NCBI RefSeq assembly: GCF_023343835.1
Contig: NC_064439.1
Span: 31,721,933 to 31,785,932 of the forward strand
DNA from: Lagopus muta
Lineage: Eukaryota > Chordata > Aves > Galliformes > Phasianidae
Length of the DNA stretch: 64,000 nucleotides
Direction of reading: 5' to 3'
Part shown: positions 1 through 29,700 of the stretch, piece after piece
Layout: every line of letters begins with the position of its first letter
How positions within the stretch are numbered: the first letter of the stretch is position 1
Made by a program: the position numbers and the translations under genes
Notes under the pieces: model-generated
Database searches by the model: none
What the model saw: the letters and a program-made list of their open reading frames with translations, nothing else
What the model was told of the DNA's origin: nothing

Positions 1-3000
1 AGTGTACAAAAATGACATGTAGGAGCAATGAAAATAAACCTTTGTTACACTGGAAATTGCTAGACAACTTCAAAATGAAGATGAGCTACAAATCATTAAA
101 TTACTAATTTGCAGATTGTTTTGAATTACTTTTTAACACCCGTGTTGTGAAATGCTTTTTGCTGAACTGCAGTGTCTGTACAAGGTTAGAAAAGGTCACC
201 TCTAAGATGTATGAAGGAAAGCAGTGAGTGGTGGTGGGTTTGTGGATTTCCTTGTTACTATTGGTAGCAATACTTACAGGCACTACAGAGTAGTTATTAG
301 TTAAAACATAGGTTTAGTACTTTATTAGAATGCAATTTTGTCAGCATTACAAAAGAAAAACCACTATACAGACAGGAATGCTGTAAGCAACCCCTCACAG
401 AACACGGCAGTTGCTTTAACACCATGCATGCTTTGGCTTGGCACTAGCAGCACTGCAGCAAAATGTAGCTTTAGCTTCATGTGATGGTTTTGTTGGGTAG
501 ACCTCACTTTCTTCAGAAGCACATTTTTACTGATTAAGACTTCCTCTACAAAGCTTGAAGTCTTACTTTAGATCTGATCAACAGGACTAAGAAACTTAGA
601 GGGAAGATGTGACAATGCAACTGCCTTGCTATCAACTTCAGTTTGAAAAGCTCAGTACCTTTTTGCTCCCAAATACACCCACTTGTAGTTATGGAAAATG
701 AAGCTCTAAACACCATTCTGGAGAACAGAGTAAGAGGAGGCCTATAAAAGAGACCACAGGACACCCACCACCAATTTGTATTTATTGGATAATCAGGTAT
801 CAAGATGACACATGCAGCTGTGTGAACTTTTGTTACTGTGGTGTACTGTGCAAATGCATTGCAGCTTCAGTGATGACACAGGCCATAATAAATCATCATA
901 CAATGCCTAGGAGCTGACCAAGTATGCAAGAAGGTAAAAAACCATCTGACTGGTGAAAACTCTATGAGAACAACAATTTCATAGGGATTTCTCCACAGAC
1001 ACCCTTTATGGTGGACTATGTGCTTCTCCCTTCCCCTAAGTGCTAACACTCAAACTTCTGCTTCTAACAGGCACTAAGAGCTGCAAAGCAAGAGAACAAC
1101 TGTTAAAAGGGAAGGTGTAACTTGTGGCAAAACAGATCAATGTAACATGAAGGGGGTTTCCCAGGTAAAGATTGTGTGAATGAGAATTTATCATCTCATC
1201 TAAAAGAAAACAGTGACAGCACCATTATAGGATTTCACTTGCATCATGCACTCTGCTTGGAAAATGAATCGAAACACTAAAGTTACAGGGGGTGAATGTA
1301 CTGCTTCATTATGTTCTCAGCAAGTTATCCCCTTTCTCCAGTGTGGCTGAGTTACCGAAACGAGATCAGCTGACAGAACTCTTTACAGGCATTAAGTTTT
1401 GTGTTTGGCTTCACCACCTCCTCCCCCTCCCCCACCCAAGTAAGAAGATTTCATGTACAATCATCACAACTCAAAGAATGCATTCTTCCTCCCAACATGC
1501 GACATGATATTAAGTGCAACTTCTCTCATTTCCTATACACTTTTCATCACTTGAAGTATTAGAGAAAGCAAATTAAATTCAGCTTTCATTGTAAATGACA
1601 GAGAATAGAGCCTGAGCAGCCAGTACCCCAACATTAACTTGTCTTTACCACTACTTGCTACAAGTAAGTCAATCCACTGTACTTCAAACACACAAGTGTG
1701 CATTTTTTCCTCCCACAACATTTACCAACAAGTCATATTGTCTATCACATTATTGCACCTTGCTGCAGAATGGGCTTGCTGAGGCAAGCTGGGCCTGTAA
1801 TTGACAACCTGATTTGTTTTCTTATGAAACTGCAACATACCTGAATAACAGCATTAGTTTGTTTTCAAAAGAAGGTAACAGAGGGACATAAAACCTACTT
1901 CTCATAAATTAAAAAATACACATTAAGGAGCAGTAATTGATCACTGTAGTTTTTGTTCAGAATTGCTTGTTTTCAGTGTTAGGTTGACTCAAGATGATAG
2001 CTTCTGTGCTGAACTCATCAGCCAACATTGTGATTATCTTAATTCTTAAGAATGTACCATGAAAAGAAAAAGTTGCAGAATTTTAACAGTAAAACAATGA
2101 GCTTTCAAGACTTCACTCCAATAGCTTTGTTTTTGCACGCCACCACTCACCCCTTAAGAAGACTCCCATCACCAGTGGATCAAAACAACATACACTTCCA
2201 TGCAAATGATGTAAAGTAAATATGAAACTATTGAAAGAGTGTAAATATCAAGCAGAGAGATGATTATTATTCCCTTCAGAAGTATTTTTTTGTAGTTATG
2301 TGATCTGAATGCCGACTTGTCAACTGTAAGGAAAAACGTCCATTAACTAAACCTGAAGTTCCAGGAAAAAAGGCAAATTCCTAATCAAGTGATTAAATCA
2401 TTCTGTTGGAAAGAGGAAAGTAAAGCAGATTTTGCACATCTTCATTTTCTGCTTCCATTGCAGCCCACTGGATACCTATGCAAATATTTCAAAGTTCAAC
2501 TTGACATACAAAAAAAAAAAGTCATTTGAAATCCTTAAATAGTGTTTTTGGATTATAATAAAGGTTAAACGCATGAGTCTACTGGAACCAGGCACAGACA
2601 TTTCAAGTTTAGAATCAATTATGTAAGCAAGCAATAGGTTGAAACAGACACCTTCCCTCAAACACATTCCCAACTAGAGCTTTCCCAAGCTCGTGACTGT
2701 TGTTTGAAGATGCAACCATCAGCAATATGGTTCTGGTACAGCAGGAAGTTTACTTTCCATTAAATCTTTCTTCGTTGACACTAAAAGCTCTTTATAGGTA
2801 AGAAGGATAAAGCTACCGATGAACTGTTGTAAGTGGTAAGTTGCATTAAAGGGAAAGGAGTAGGGTTGTTTTTTTTTTTTAAGTCAATAAAAAAACCCAG
2901 CCAGATAGCTGTTTTAAAGCAATTGCATCCAAAAGCAAAAAAATCAGCTTTTTTTTTGCAGCACTGTTTCTCCCAACAGAGAACAGATGCCTACGTTCCA

Positions 3001-3100
3001 AGATACAAGTTTTGTGCATACACTTGCCAAGTAAATTTGGTTTTAACTCCACCTGAAAATGGCACATTTCAAATCGTCAAAGGTTCTAAAAGCTGCAAAT
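1..3100. other. Non-coding stretch downstream of HNRNPA2B1
   Basis: AT-rich sequence without a recognisable exon or known repeat. In other vertebrates NFE2L3 lies on this side and converges on HNRNPA2B1, so its 3' end should be to the left. A plus-strand AATAAA at 33-38 could be such an end, but nothing else supports it. Minus-strand AATAAA hexamers (TTTATT on this strand) occur at 321-326 and 779-784. Open frames here are short and have no recognisable domain. Confidence 0.5.
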
Positions 3101-3109
3101 CAACATTAT

Positions 3110-3508
3110 TTAATGTTAGACACACACTAAATTTTATTAAGCATTACACTAGAACTACTTTGGTATAAAAAATACTTTATTTTAAAGCTATGAAAGTTAT
3201 AAAAATATGTAGTTAAACCTTCAACTCACAGAATGTTCGCTATTTTAACATTAGTAATTTGTTTCTCCTAACGGATCTGAGTTTTATTCGAAATGTTTAC
3301 AAGACAATTATTACTATCATTTAAAAAAACCCATCATTACAGGGAGCTGTACTAATTGTGATATTTTATCAGTATTCATTTAACCTCTAGGTTTTTAATG
3401 AAGGCAGCAAAAACAACTATTTTCTGATGATACAGAATTTCTTATTTCTTGAAGCGTTTCTGTGGTTGACCACTTCTTCATTAGTTACCTGCAGCATGGC
3501 ACCTTCCT
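3110..3508 (-). other. HNRNPA2B1: Candidate distal terminal exon / long 3' UTR end of HNRNPA2B1
   Basis: On the minus strand a long pyrimidine tract ends in TTTGGCAG, a strong acceptor, so an exon could start near 3508. Two poly(A) hexamers follow, at 3176-3181 and 3133-3138. A 3' end here would give a 3' UTR of roughly 2.6 kb from the stop at 5799, similar to the long human HNRNPA2B1 mRNAs as I remember them. It could be a spliced distal terminal exon, the end of a continuous long UTR, or a separate non-coding transcript. The frames in it are short. Confidence 0.4.
3176..3181 (-). terminator. Candidate distal poly(A) signal
   Basis: AATAAA on the minus strand, with a second copy at 3133-3138. 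These would end a long HNRNPA2B1 mRNA or the candidate exon that begins near 3508. Confidence 0.45.
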
Positions 3509-5156
3509 GCCAAAGAAAAAAAAAGTGTATCTGAAGAAGTTTATCACATATGTCTAAACCAAATTACCAATAGGGGAACTTCAGCCATTTTTAAAAAGTA
3601 TAAGCAGTTCACTGGTGTGTCTAACACAAAAGGAACAGGACTGTCGTTAGCTGAGTCCACATTCTTCAGTAATTAGCCTGTCAAAAGCAATGGAACTTTG
3701 AAATTAGGATGTGGGCTTTTTTTTTTTTTTTTTTTTAACATTTTGTGGGTTTTTGTTTAAAAACCAGATTGTATGGAATATGCCACCCTTACTCAGATGA
3801 CTCATTACTTGGCAAATTTTCGTTAATTTGACAATCAAACATTCAATGCAATGAGAGTAAGGCTGACTGAATTTGGCACTAAGGTTTATTAGCTGCAAGA
3901 ACTATAAAAAATGGTGGAAACCTCGTCATTCTAGCCAAATTCCAATTTAGGTGATTACATTGTACACTCATAAAATACCACCTGCAGTTTCATTCGAAGC
4001 TTTCACTTCTCCTCCTAAAGAACTGCTTATGCAGTTACAAGAATGGACGACACATTCCTTCACAGAGGCAGATGTATTCTGTGGTGCAATTTTTTTTTTT
4101 CCTTACACGTAAGCAGCCTAAAGTTACTTGGGAACCTTCAGGATGAAACGCGTTATAGATTACAGTCGACAAGACACAGAACAACACAGTTCATTTGTAA
4201 CAGCACAGCGCTACCTTCATTGCATTACCTTGCAACCACCATAATGCACAGTCTCCCAAGAAAAAACAAAATGTTGCAGGATGCATAAATAAAGTGGTAT
4301 GATTTAATTAACATGTGACCTACCATTTTAACTACCAACACCAGGGATGGAACCCTTGCAAAGCTTTACTAATGGACACTTGCAGGTCTCATTTGTTCAA
4401 CTGTAGCAGAGTACAGTGGCAGCAGTCTATGCTTGTCCAGGATTCATATCATAGCTAGATTCCAGTAGGAAAAAAATATGTTAAGTAGCTGAAATTCACA
4501 AAAATCTGTACGTAGAAAATTTAATACAAGAAAACAGGATTCACATATTTCTCTTCAGTTGATAATTGTTAACACAATTCATTGCTATGTTAAACTACAT
4601 AACAACAATCACTATACTGAAAGAATACTGTCACATAGTATTAGTTTCTCAGTTTTGGAACATTAAGAAAGAAAAAAAGTAAATAAGATCTTACCTAAAG
4701 AAGTTTAACTGAAGCTTAGAACTAAGTTTGCTCTACTCCCTCAGCCTTCGTTGGCATCCTTATACAACTATTGCAGTTAAAGCTTTGCAGAAATACAGCG
4801 CAGCTTTTTAAGACTGGCTGAACTTAGTGACGTTTTCAAGAGTTCTCTTGTACTAGACCTGTGTCCCTGGAAGAGTACCTCGCTGGGGATATTTCCTTTC
4901 CTTGCCATTGAAGAAGCAGCATCTAAAAGATCTAAAAAGGTGTTTCTCCTTGCAGAGATATCCCTTCAGTTATCTAGATATTTTAAACCTGATCATTTAA
5001 AGACAACATACTTTTTTTTTCTGACCAGCATTTAATTTTACACGTACAACAATAGCTTTGTATTATTTGTGGGACCTTATACTACCCACTCCTTTCCTTA
5101 TTTTACAACGTTAAAAAAAAAAATCTAAAATTACACAATATTTCCTTTAGAATTAT

Positions 5157-5162
5157 TTTATT
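5157..5162 (-). terminator. HNRNPA2B1 proximal poly(A) signal
   Basis: AATAAA on the minus strand inside GATTTAATAAAATAATTC, at the end of the conserved-looking 3' UTR. Confidence 0.85.
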
Positions 5163-5587
5163 AAATCATAAATGTACAACAGCTTCTTAACTCTACACAC
5201 GCACTTAAATTTTTAAAAGGAAAACGTTATGTCTTATTACACCATGATCCTGGCTAATAGCTTTTCAAAACTTTGAGAAAAATCTTAAAAAAGGTTTCAC
5301 ATGTCACCTGAAACTTACAAATTTAACATTATCAAAGGAATGCTTCTACACTTACAAAGACCACTAAAAAGAAACAACAATTAAAAAGCTAAGAAACTGT
5401 CTCAAAGGCATTTTTACAATCCTTCCTCCACAGTAAGGTAATGTTATTAAATAATCCAAATCCATTCACAAAATGGCTCTCTGCATCTGCTCTGGTGTCT
5501 TCTGCCATACCACTGCATATTTATGCATGACTGAGATAAGTGTTTCCTTAACATTGTTATTTCCATAACCTGAAGCTGTTCTGTTAC

Positions 5588-5625
5588 CTCTGGGCTCTCA
5601 TCCTCTCCTATTTATACAGTGAAGC
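5588..5625 (-). other. HNRNPA2B1: Possible 38-nt UTR mini-exon of HNRNPA2B1
   Basis: This stretch has an acceptor on one side (AG at 5627-5626) and GTAACAG directly after GCCCAGAG on the other. It can therefore act as an internal exon as well as the start of the long terminal exon. Use of this donor would remove a further UTR intron. Splicing downstream of the stop is what makes alternative HNRNPA2B1 mRNAs targets of decay in mammals. Confidence 0.5.
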
Positions 5626-5798
5626 CTGTTTCAACAGAAGTAAAGAGTAAAAAAATAGGTTATGAAATTATTCAGCTAACCATTTTTTATAGGAAAGACA
5701 ATATCCTAAAAAAACTTTTAGCTCCTGCAGCTACTCTCACGAATCACTGCAATTTTAGCACTTAAAAACATACTTACCCATGGCAAGCTTGCAGAAGC

Positions 5799-14311
<8,513 letters not shown>

Positions 14312-14460
14312 GGTGGCGGTCCCTGCCCGGCGCGGCGCACGGCCCTCAGCAATGGCTGCCGCAGCTGTTACGTAATTTGAAATTCGGCTCCGCGCACTAC
14401 GAGCGCCCTCCTCCTCCACCCGGCCGCGCCTCCGGAGTTTAATTAAAAAATAGCTCGGAT
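14312..14460 (-). promoter_or_regulatory. HNRNPA2B1: HNRNPA2B1 5' UTR and core promoter
   Basis: Upstream of the ATG (minus strand) lies about 100 nt of GC-rich leader, including TTACGTAA at about 14370. An AT-rich TATTTTTTAATTAAA block at about 14438-14452 could serve as a TATA-like element, placing the start site near 14410. The exact start site cannot be read from sequence. Confidence 0.55.
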
Positions 14461-14504
14461 CTAGAGCCTAAATCAGTCCTGAGAGGCAGCGGTTCTGTGC
14501 GATG

Positions 14505-14892
14505 CCCCTCCGTGTTTTTGTCACCTAATAAAAAGTCATCGACGCCGTTACTAATGGCCGTCTCCGAAATGAGCCGAAGGAGTCGTTCTCGCCGAGCTTA
14601 TCCGCTTCGGCAGTCTCCGGAAACAGCCGAAACAGAAATGGCAACCCGTTCGGCTCGTTTCGGCGATTTCCGGAATCAGCCGAACTGACGAAACCGGCAC
14701 TCGGCTCAAGCTCGGCAATTTCCGGAAAAAAAAGACGCAGCGCTCACCGACTCCCCAACCCACTCGGCAATTTCCGACAGCGGAAGACCTCTCTAATACG
14801 TGCCCGAGTGGATCCGAAGTCGCCCGAGCGTCGCTGGCACAACGTTGCTTCTCTTCTCTCTCCCCCCCCCCCCTCCGGAAATTGCCGAAGAC
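14505..14892. repeat. Diverged about 52-bp periodic motif array in the divergent promoter
   Basis: A motif close to CGGCAATTTCCGGAA recurs, with CC of the TCCG core at 14564, 14617, 14670, 14722, 14774, a weak copy near 14824, and 14875. The steps are 53, 53, 52, 52, about 50 and about 51 bp. A further weak TCCG falls at 14510. Units 1-3 also share GCCGAA just after the core and a CGGCT-like block near the unit end, so this looks like an old tandem repeat whose core has been kept. The last copy is best read on the minus strand (CTTCGGCAATTTCCGGA). Confidence 0.75.
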
Positions 14893-15029
14893 TGCACCTC
14901 GTAGTGCGGGGTTATAATTAGCCGCAGCGGCCCCGCACCCCCACCACCCTCCGCGGGCGGGAGCACGGCACAACGCAGCGGCCCCCTCCCCCTCCGCCCG
15001 GGCGGTAGGCGGGAAGCGATAACCCTGGA

Positions 15030-15145
15030 GTTCGACTCGGTGGAGAAAGGCGGGCCCGGCTGCGGCCAGCCGCGTTCCGCCGGCAGCCACGCAGCGCTCA
15101 CCTCCCTCGCGCCCTCCCCTTTCCTCTCACGCGCGGCGAGAAAGG
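15030..15145 (+). promoter_or_regulatory. CBX3: Candidate CBX3 5' non-coding exon (proximal)
   Basis: GC-rich plus-strand sequence ends in GAGAAAGG followed by a consensus donor GTGAGT at 15146-15151. An untranslated first exon ending at 15145 would splice to the acceptor at 16912. Human CBX3 is known to use more than one untranslated first exon in this island. The start boundary is a guess. Confidence 0.5.
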
Positions 15146-16912
15146 GTGAGTGCTGCCGATCCACAGCAGCGATACTGCGCCGGGCCTCCCGTTCTTTCTC
15201 TCCCCTCATCCCCGCACGGATCTCCGGCCGCCGCCAATAAAGGCCTTTCCCGCCCGCCGCGGCCCCCCGGCCGGGCCCTCTCCCGCCCTCGCGGTGGCGG
15301 CCATGATGGCGGCGGCCGCCCGCGGCCCACCGGCCGCCCTCACCCAGTCGCTCTCTCTGTCGCCGCGAGGCATCTTCCTCCGTTTGGACGCCTGGCGCGG
15401 TCCTGCGCTCGCCCCCCGTGGGACAGACGTCTTGGCCCCCTCCTGTGCTGGCGGCGACAACGGGAGGAGGTTGCGGCTGGCGCGTAGGCGGCGTCGTGCG
15501 CTCTGCCCCGTCAGCCGCCGGCGCGCTCGGCTCGGCCCAACCCGCCCCGCGCCGCCCGCCCGGCCCGGCCCGCCCCGCGCCGCTCCCCGCCCCCTCCCCT
15601 CCCCCCCCGGCCCCTCGGATGCCGCCGCCGCTCAGAGCGCGCAGGGCGAGAGCCGGGAGGAGACGGGGAAGCGGCGCGGCCGAGCGGCAGTGAAGTCTGT
15701 ATCCTTCTTTCTCCTCTTATTTCCTCGCTTCGGCGGCGCTCCCCGCTCCCCTGTTTGCTCCCCGCCGACGCGGGGATGGAGCGCGGGGTGCGCCCGACCC
15801 CCCACAGCCCTTAGCGCGGCGGCGGCGGGAGGAGCGGGTGCGGCGGGAGGAGCGGGCACGGCGGGAGGGAAGGGAAGAGGGAGGGCGGGCGGCGGGGCCG
15901 GGCCGGGCAGACAAAGCCGCCCGCCAGCGCCCGGGGCGGCCTCCGCGGCGGGGAAACGTGGCGGGGCGGGGGGGCGCGGGCATGGCGAGGCGCTGCCCCC
16001 CCCTTCCTCCTCCTCTTCTTCCCTCCCGGCGGCCCGCGGGGCTCCGTTCCTCGGGGCGGGGGTATCTCGGCAGTGTTCTTGTGGTTTCTTTCCCCTTTCT
16101 CCTTCCTTTCCGACGGGGACGCGAGGATCTCCCGCCCGGCCCTTACCGCCGCCTGGCGTGGGGCTGCCGGGCCTCCCCTAGCGGGGCGCTGGGCGACGGG
16201 CCGAGCCGTTGGGCCTTGCAAGGCCGTGTGCGAGCCGTGCCCGGGCCTGTGTGCGATCCGAAGTTTTGTAGTTGGAACGGGGCGGGGACGATACGTGCTT
16301 ACAGAGGTGGTCGGTGTGAGAGGTGCGGTGGTGAAGGGGATGGATGGTGTTGGACTCGCTTGCCTAGGATAAACGTAGCGTGTGCAGCTTAGCCGAGCTC
16401 ACGTCGGTGCAGGGCCTTAATTCGTGCAAACTTGAGAATCGGAGGGCAGCGTTATGCATTAAAATAAATATTCGCAGTTTTGAAAGCGGTGGGTGCTCTG
16501 TTACACTGCAGATGTGTAGCTGCTCCCCGCCAGATCCACAGTTAATACGTCTAAAGCTGTATCATAGTTAACTGCTGGAATCTGAGCTCATGTTCTGTTG
16601 GGTTTAAGGAAATAAGCATCCCTGATGGTCCTCCCCCTTTTCCCTACAATTGTCTCCATGCCTTAGATGGCCTTGGGAAAACCTTTTTTCAACCTCATCT
16701 GCCACTTTGTCACTATTTATCTTGGCTAGGTAAAGGTGTGTTACTGGGTTATGCCGGACAAAGCAGTAAGCTGCTTCTTGTCCTGGATTTAATCCATTCT
16801 GTAAATGTTCTATGCCGTGAAAACATGGGGGTTGGAACAAGGACCATGTTGTATTGGGATGCCTTTCTTTGAGTAACGTAAACTTCCTTTTAATTGTCAT
16901 GCATTTTTCTAG

Positions 16913-16939
16913 TAAAAGCTCTGCAAGTCTGCAATAAAA

Positions 16940-16963
<24 letters not shown>
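16913..16963 (+). CDS. CBX3: CBX3 exon 2, start codon exon
   Basis: The acceptor CATTTTTCTAG precedes 27 nt of leader and ATG at 16940. It codes MASNKTTL, identical to the start of mammalian HP1 gamma. The donor is GTAAGT at 16964. Only 16940-16963 is translated. Confidence 0.95.
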
Positions 16964-26187
<9,224 letters not shown>

Positions 26188-26705
26188 TTGTTGGCATCAC
26201 TTTTTTTTATATATATATGAATATTAAAACCTGAAATTTGATTTATTAGCAATGTGAGAAGCATACATTCTAAAAAATTCAAATTTGATATTTTTTTGAA
26301 GTAGTGTGTTTTGCATCAACAGCAAGTAAATAAAAGCTTTCTGCAACTCATTTCATTTATCACAGGAGAGCATTTGATACTACTACTTCCTCCATATTAG
26401 GTAAAAGCTTTTATAAAACATTCATAAACTTCCATGGTTATTATTGAATCTTAATGAATGTCTAAACAAGCTCACAGATGTTTTGTAGTCTTCTATACAG
26501 TTGATGTGCATGTATCTTCTTTACCCAAACCTAGCCCTTTACACCTGTAGACTCATTCTTTTTAGTATTTGGGGTCACACGATCCCAAGAAGACCAGGTG
26601 AAAATTAACTTTGTAGTAATTTGAATGTTATCAGACTGTATATTGTTTACTTTATTGTAAATACTGGTGAACAGTGGTCAATAAAATAGTTTTATATTCT
26701 TCCTT
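26188..26705 (+). other. CBX3: CBX3 3' UTR
   Basis: Untranslated sequence after the stop. It has AATAAA at 26329-26334 and again at 26680-26685, followed by a T-rich stretch, giving short and longer alternative ends. Confidence 0.8.
26680..26685 (+). terminator. CBX3 distal poly(A) signal
   Basis: AATAAA in GGTCAATAAAATAG with a T-rich downstream segment. The nearer alternative is at 26329-26334. Confidence 0.75.
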
Positions 26706-29700
26706 TATAATGATAGGCTGTGACTCTTTTGAAGCGGTATGATATTTCTGAACTTTTTATATGTTAACCTCTCAGTTCATGATGTATTTAACTGTAAGTT
26801 GTTCTTTTGGGGATAGATTGATTGATATTACCCCACTGCTACTCTGTAATCACAATGCCAGACAAATGTCAGGCTTTGATTCTCTCTAATTTTTTTGGTG
26901 AAGTGTAATATTATTTATTTTCAGTCAGAAAGGAACTGGCTTTTTTGGACTGTGAAATTCATGTGCTGTGGGTACTTGTAAGCCACACGGATGGCAGCCG
27001 TGCTCCCTGGGTATGGCTGCTGCTCACAGGGCCAAGCGGCCTCTGCAGATGTATTGGAAAATACCTGGTGTGTTGACAACGTCAGCCTTTGCTTTGATTT
27101 CAGATCTTAATATGGGGCTGTGCTGTAACAAGTGGTGGGATGGTTCAGGTAGAGTTACTCTTCAGGCTGTGGCCTGAAAAATATTTCCACAGTTCTGTGT
27201 CTTTAAAGTGTAATATTTTAATCCAGATTCTAAGCTGTATACTTTTAAATCGAGAGGCTTTGTTTCTCGTTAAATTCTAAAATGGGTCGTATCATCTGCT
27301 GCTGGGAGAATGCCCTCAGGTCGGCAAAAGTGAGGGATGGAGAAATTGGAAGAAAAGAATTTTGCCTTTTTCCGTTCTTCTTCCATTTATTCCTCTCTTC
27401 ACTTGCTTTTGTCTACATGCGTTCTTTTATTTGGGTTGTGACTCACGGGGCCGTTTGGCCTTAAGCTTTGCCTCTTCATAGGTCAGTGGCCAACCTTGTT
27501 TTAGAACTCCTATTACGAAGTTTTGACTAGAATAATCACATCACGTGCTGCTGTCACAGTCCTACATGAGATGATAAGATTCCTTAACAACGGCTATTCC
27601 TGGAAACCTTCATAGGTATCCTGAGGGGAAAAAAAAAAAAAGGACCTTTTAATCTACTCTTGATTTTCTTTTTGACAGAGATTCACAAATCGTGATTAAA
27701 ACCATTTGTTTTCATGTAGACTCAGACTCTGTTTCTATCACGAATGGAATCATTGTAGAACATTTAATTGTAAGTAAACAATGGGATGGTTAAAGTGAAG
27801 CTAACTTACCTTTTTAGGTGTAACTGCTTTATCTTAATATTTTTTCTATACAGATTTGGGTGCAGTTCAGTCTCTGTGGCTGTAGGGGAAAAAAACAAAA
27901 GATGTTGTGTGGGGTTCCCTTGCTCAGGTTAATGATGGTTTGAGAGCTCAGCTTGCTTCTCTTGCCTGCTCCTTTGAGAAACGTCTCTGAATTTGTTGTA
28001 TATGCAAGTCTGCAGAGTTCATGGCTTAATTCTTTGGGCTTCTAATAGGAATATTAATACACTTGTGTAGGATTTCCAAATATTGCTTTTTTACCCAGTT
28101 GCCTGAGAAGTACACAGGCTAAACGAGAATTCTAAAGCAGCATGCGTCTTCCTGCCTTTTTCTTCAGTATGAAATACTTTTAAATTCAGTCCTAAAATAT
28201 TTCACAGTTTGTGTTATACTGAGACTTTGCAGTTTCTTTGTTTCAAGAGTGGCTATTGAGTTTATATAACATTGCTGATTTTAGTCAATATAGATGGAAG
28301 AGTCAGTTATGGGTTATCGTAAGTGGTAGGTGTGTAACGATTTCTGTTGAAAGGTCGTTTCAGTTTGTAACCTTTAAAATGTTATTTTGCAGCTAGATAC
28401 AGCTTTTAGGTATATTTGATTCTTCCTTCTGACAATCTGTAAAAATGCACTGTACTCACATTTAAACTACCATACAGCTTGTTACAGTTATGTAGATTTC
28501 TAATTTTTTACATTATGATGGTAGAAATGCTGACTGGTATTTGTTTCCTCTTCTCTCCCTTCCCCCCCTTGATTTGTGTCAAACTGCATTTTGACAGTGA
28601 CGAAATGCAACACTTTGAAGTTACAAGTTCTGTAAAGTTATGCTGAATGTGCTTGGTACATATGCAAAAAACCGTTATCAAATGTTAGTAACTTTAACTG
28701 ACTAAATAAATGAATTATCTTCTGTAGTTAGTGAGTTATGCAGAGGTTTCTGGTCATTGTCCTTTCTGATTCCACAGCAAATGGATTTCAGGCTGTCGTT
28801 TCATCATCACTCGGTGCTGATCTTGCTGTCCAAAAACAAACAGTTGCATTTAGTTGTATTTGCTCCTTTACTCCTCTTTTACTCCTCTTCCCAGTTTGGT
28901 TTGCTTCATTGGCCACATGAAGAGTTTTATTAGCATGTGTTCATTATAGGTAGTGCTAGGTTACCCCCAAATTTAAATCATAATTAATGATGGCATCAGC
29001 TTCTTGCAACCTGGTTCTTAATTGGGAAAGAATAATTTACTTCTGGTTTCTATTTTTTGCTTTATTGGCCAACTGCGAATTCGCTGTTAAATTGAATGAA
29101 ATAGGTATTCTATGTGTCTGCAAAATAAGCAGTCAGCACTGTAAGTTGATTATATCAGTTCAGCACAAACCAATGCTGTGTGCTTTGTGATAGTTACAGA
29201 TTCATGATCTAGTTCTCCTAAACTACTTGAAGGTTGCCTAGTGCACTGTGGTGCATTTAGGACACGTGGTAAGTTGCCATAATGTAACTAGGAGTATATT
29301 TTGCCTAACTGCGAGTTATCCCAGTATTTACTCACCCACACCAGGCTCTCTCAGTGTAGTTTGTCCCTCTTCCCTGTTATAAGAACTATCTGCGATGTCC
29401 TTGGCATTTTCCTCAGCATTTCCTGACCTCTGATATTTTCTGGTGCCCTTTTTGTTCAGAATTTCTTCTCAAAGCACCATCTCCTTTTAATTCAGCTTTG
29501 GAATGTAACTGGTTAACTTAAGGCAACTGCTTTGCTGTGAGGCCTCTACCCTGGGGCTAAGAGCCAAGGCAGGTGCCCCCACGTTTGTGGGGTGCCTCCC
29601 TTAAAATTGAGAGTCCTATTGCATAGACTCCATACCTAAGGGTGTACTGTGCAAGCGTGGCAGCCTGGTTCACACACCAGTGCTTTGTAGGGCCAGGCCG

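Larger units (their letters stand above)
5140..5625 (-). other. HNRNPA2B1: HNRNPA2B1 3' UTR terminal exon (proximal poly(A))
   Basis: The acceptor TTGAAACAG precedes GCTTCACTGTATAAATAG at 5625, after the donor at 5777. The sequence then follows what I recall of the human HNRNPA2B1 3' UTR almost base for base (for example GTTTCAGGTGACATGTG and AATTTAAGTGCGTGTG). It ends with AATAAA at 5157-5162, so cleavage should fall near 5140. Such conservation in a UTR fits known autoregulation of this gene by alternative 3' UTR splicing and nonsense-mediated decay. The conservation statement is from memory, not from an alignment. Confidence 0.85.

Noticed and set aside
1..60. AATAAA at 33-38 as the 3' end of NFE2L3
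   Set aside because: Expected from synteny but no exon or conserved UTR of NFE2L3 can be seen in the window, so it is not listed as a gene.
3420..3508. Short minus-strand frame ending in SGQPQKRFKK and a stop, looking like a protein C terminus
   Set aside because: That frame has an in-frame stop shortly upstream when read from the likely acceptor, and no upstream coding exon joins it. Kept only as part of a candidate untranslated exon.
15150..16392. Open frames up to 343 codons on the plus strand in the CBX3 5' region
   Set aside because: GC-driven frames overlapping the CBX3 leader and first intron; low-complexity Pro/Arg/Gly composition and many equal-length frames on the other strand.
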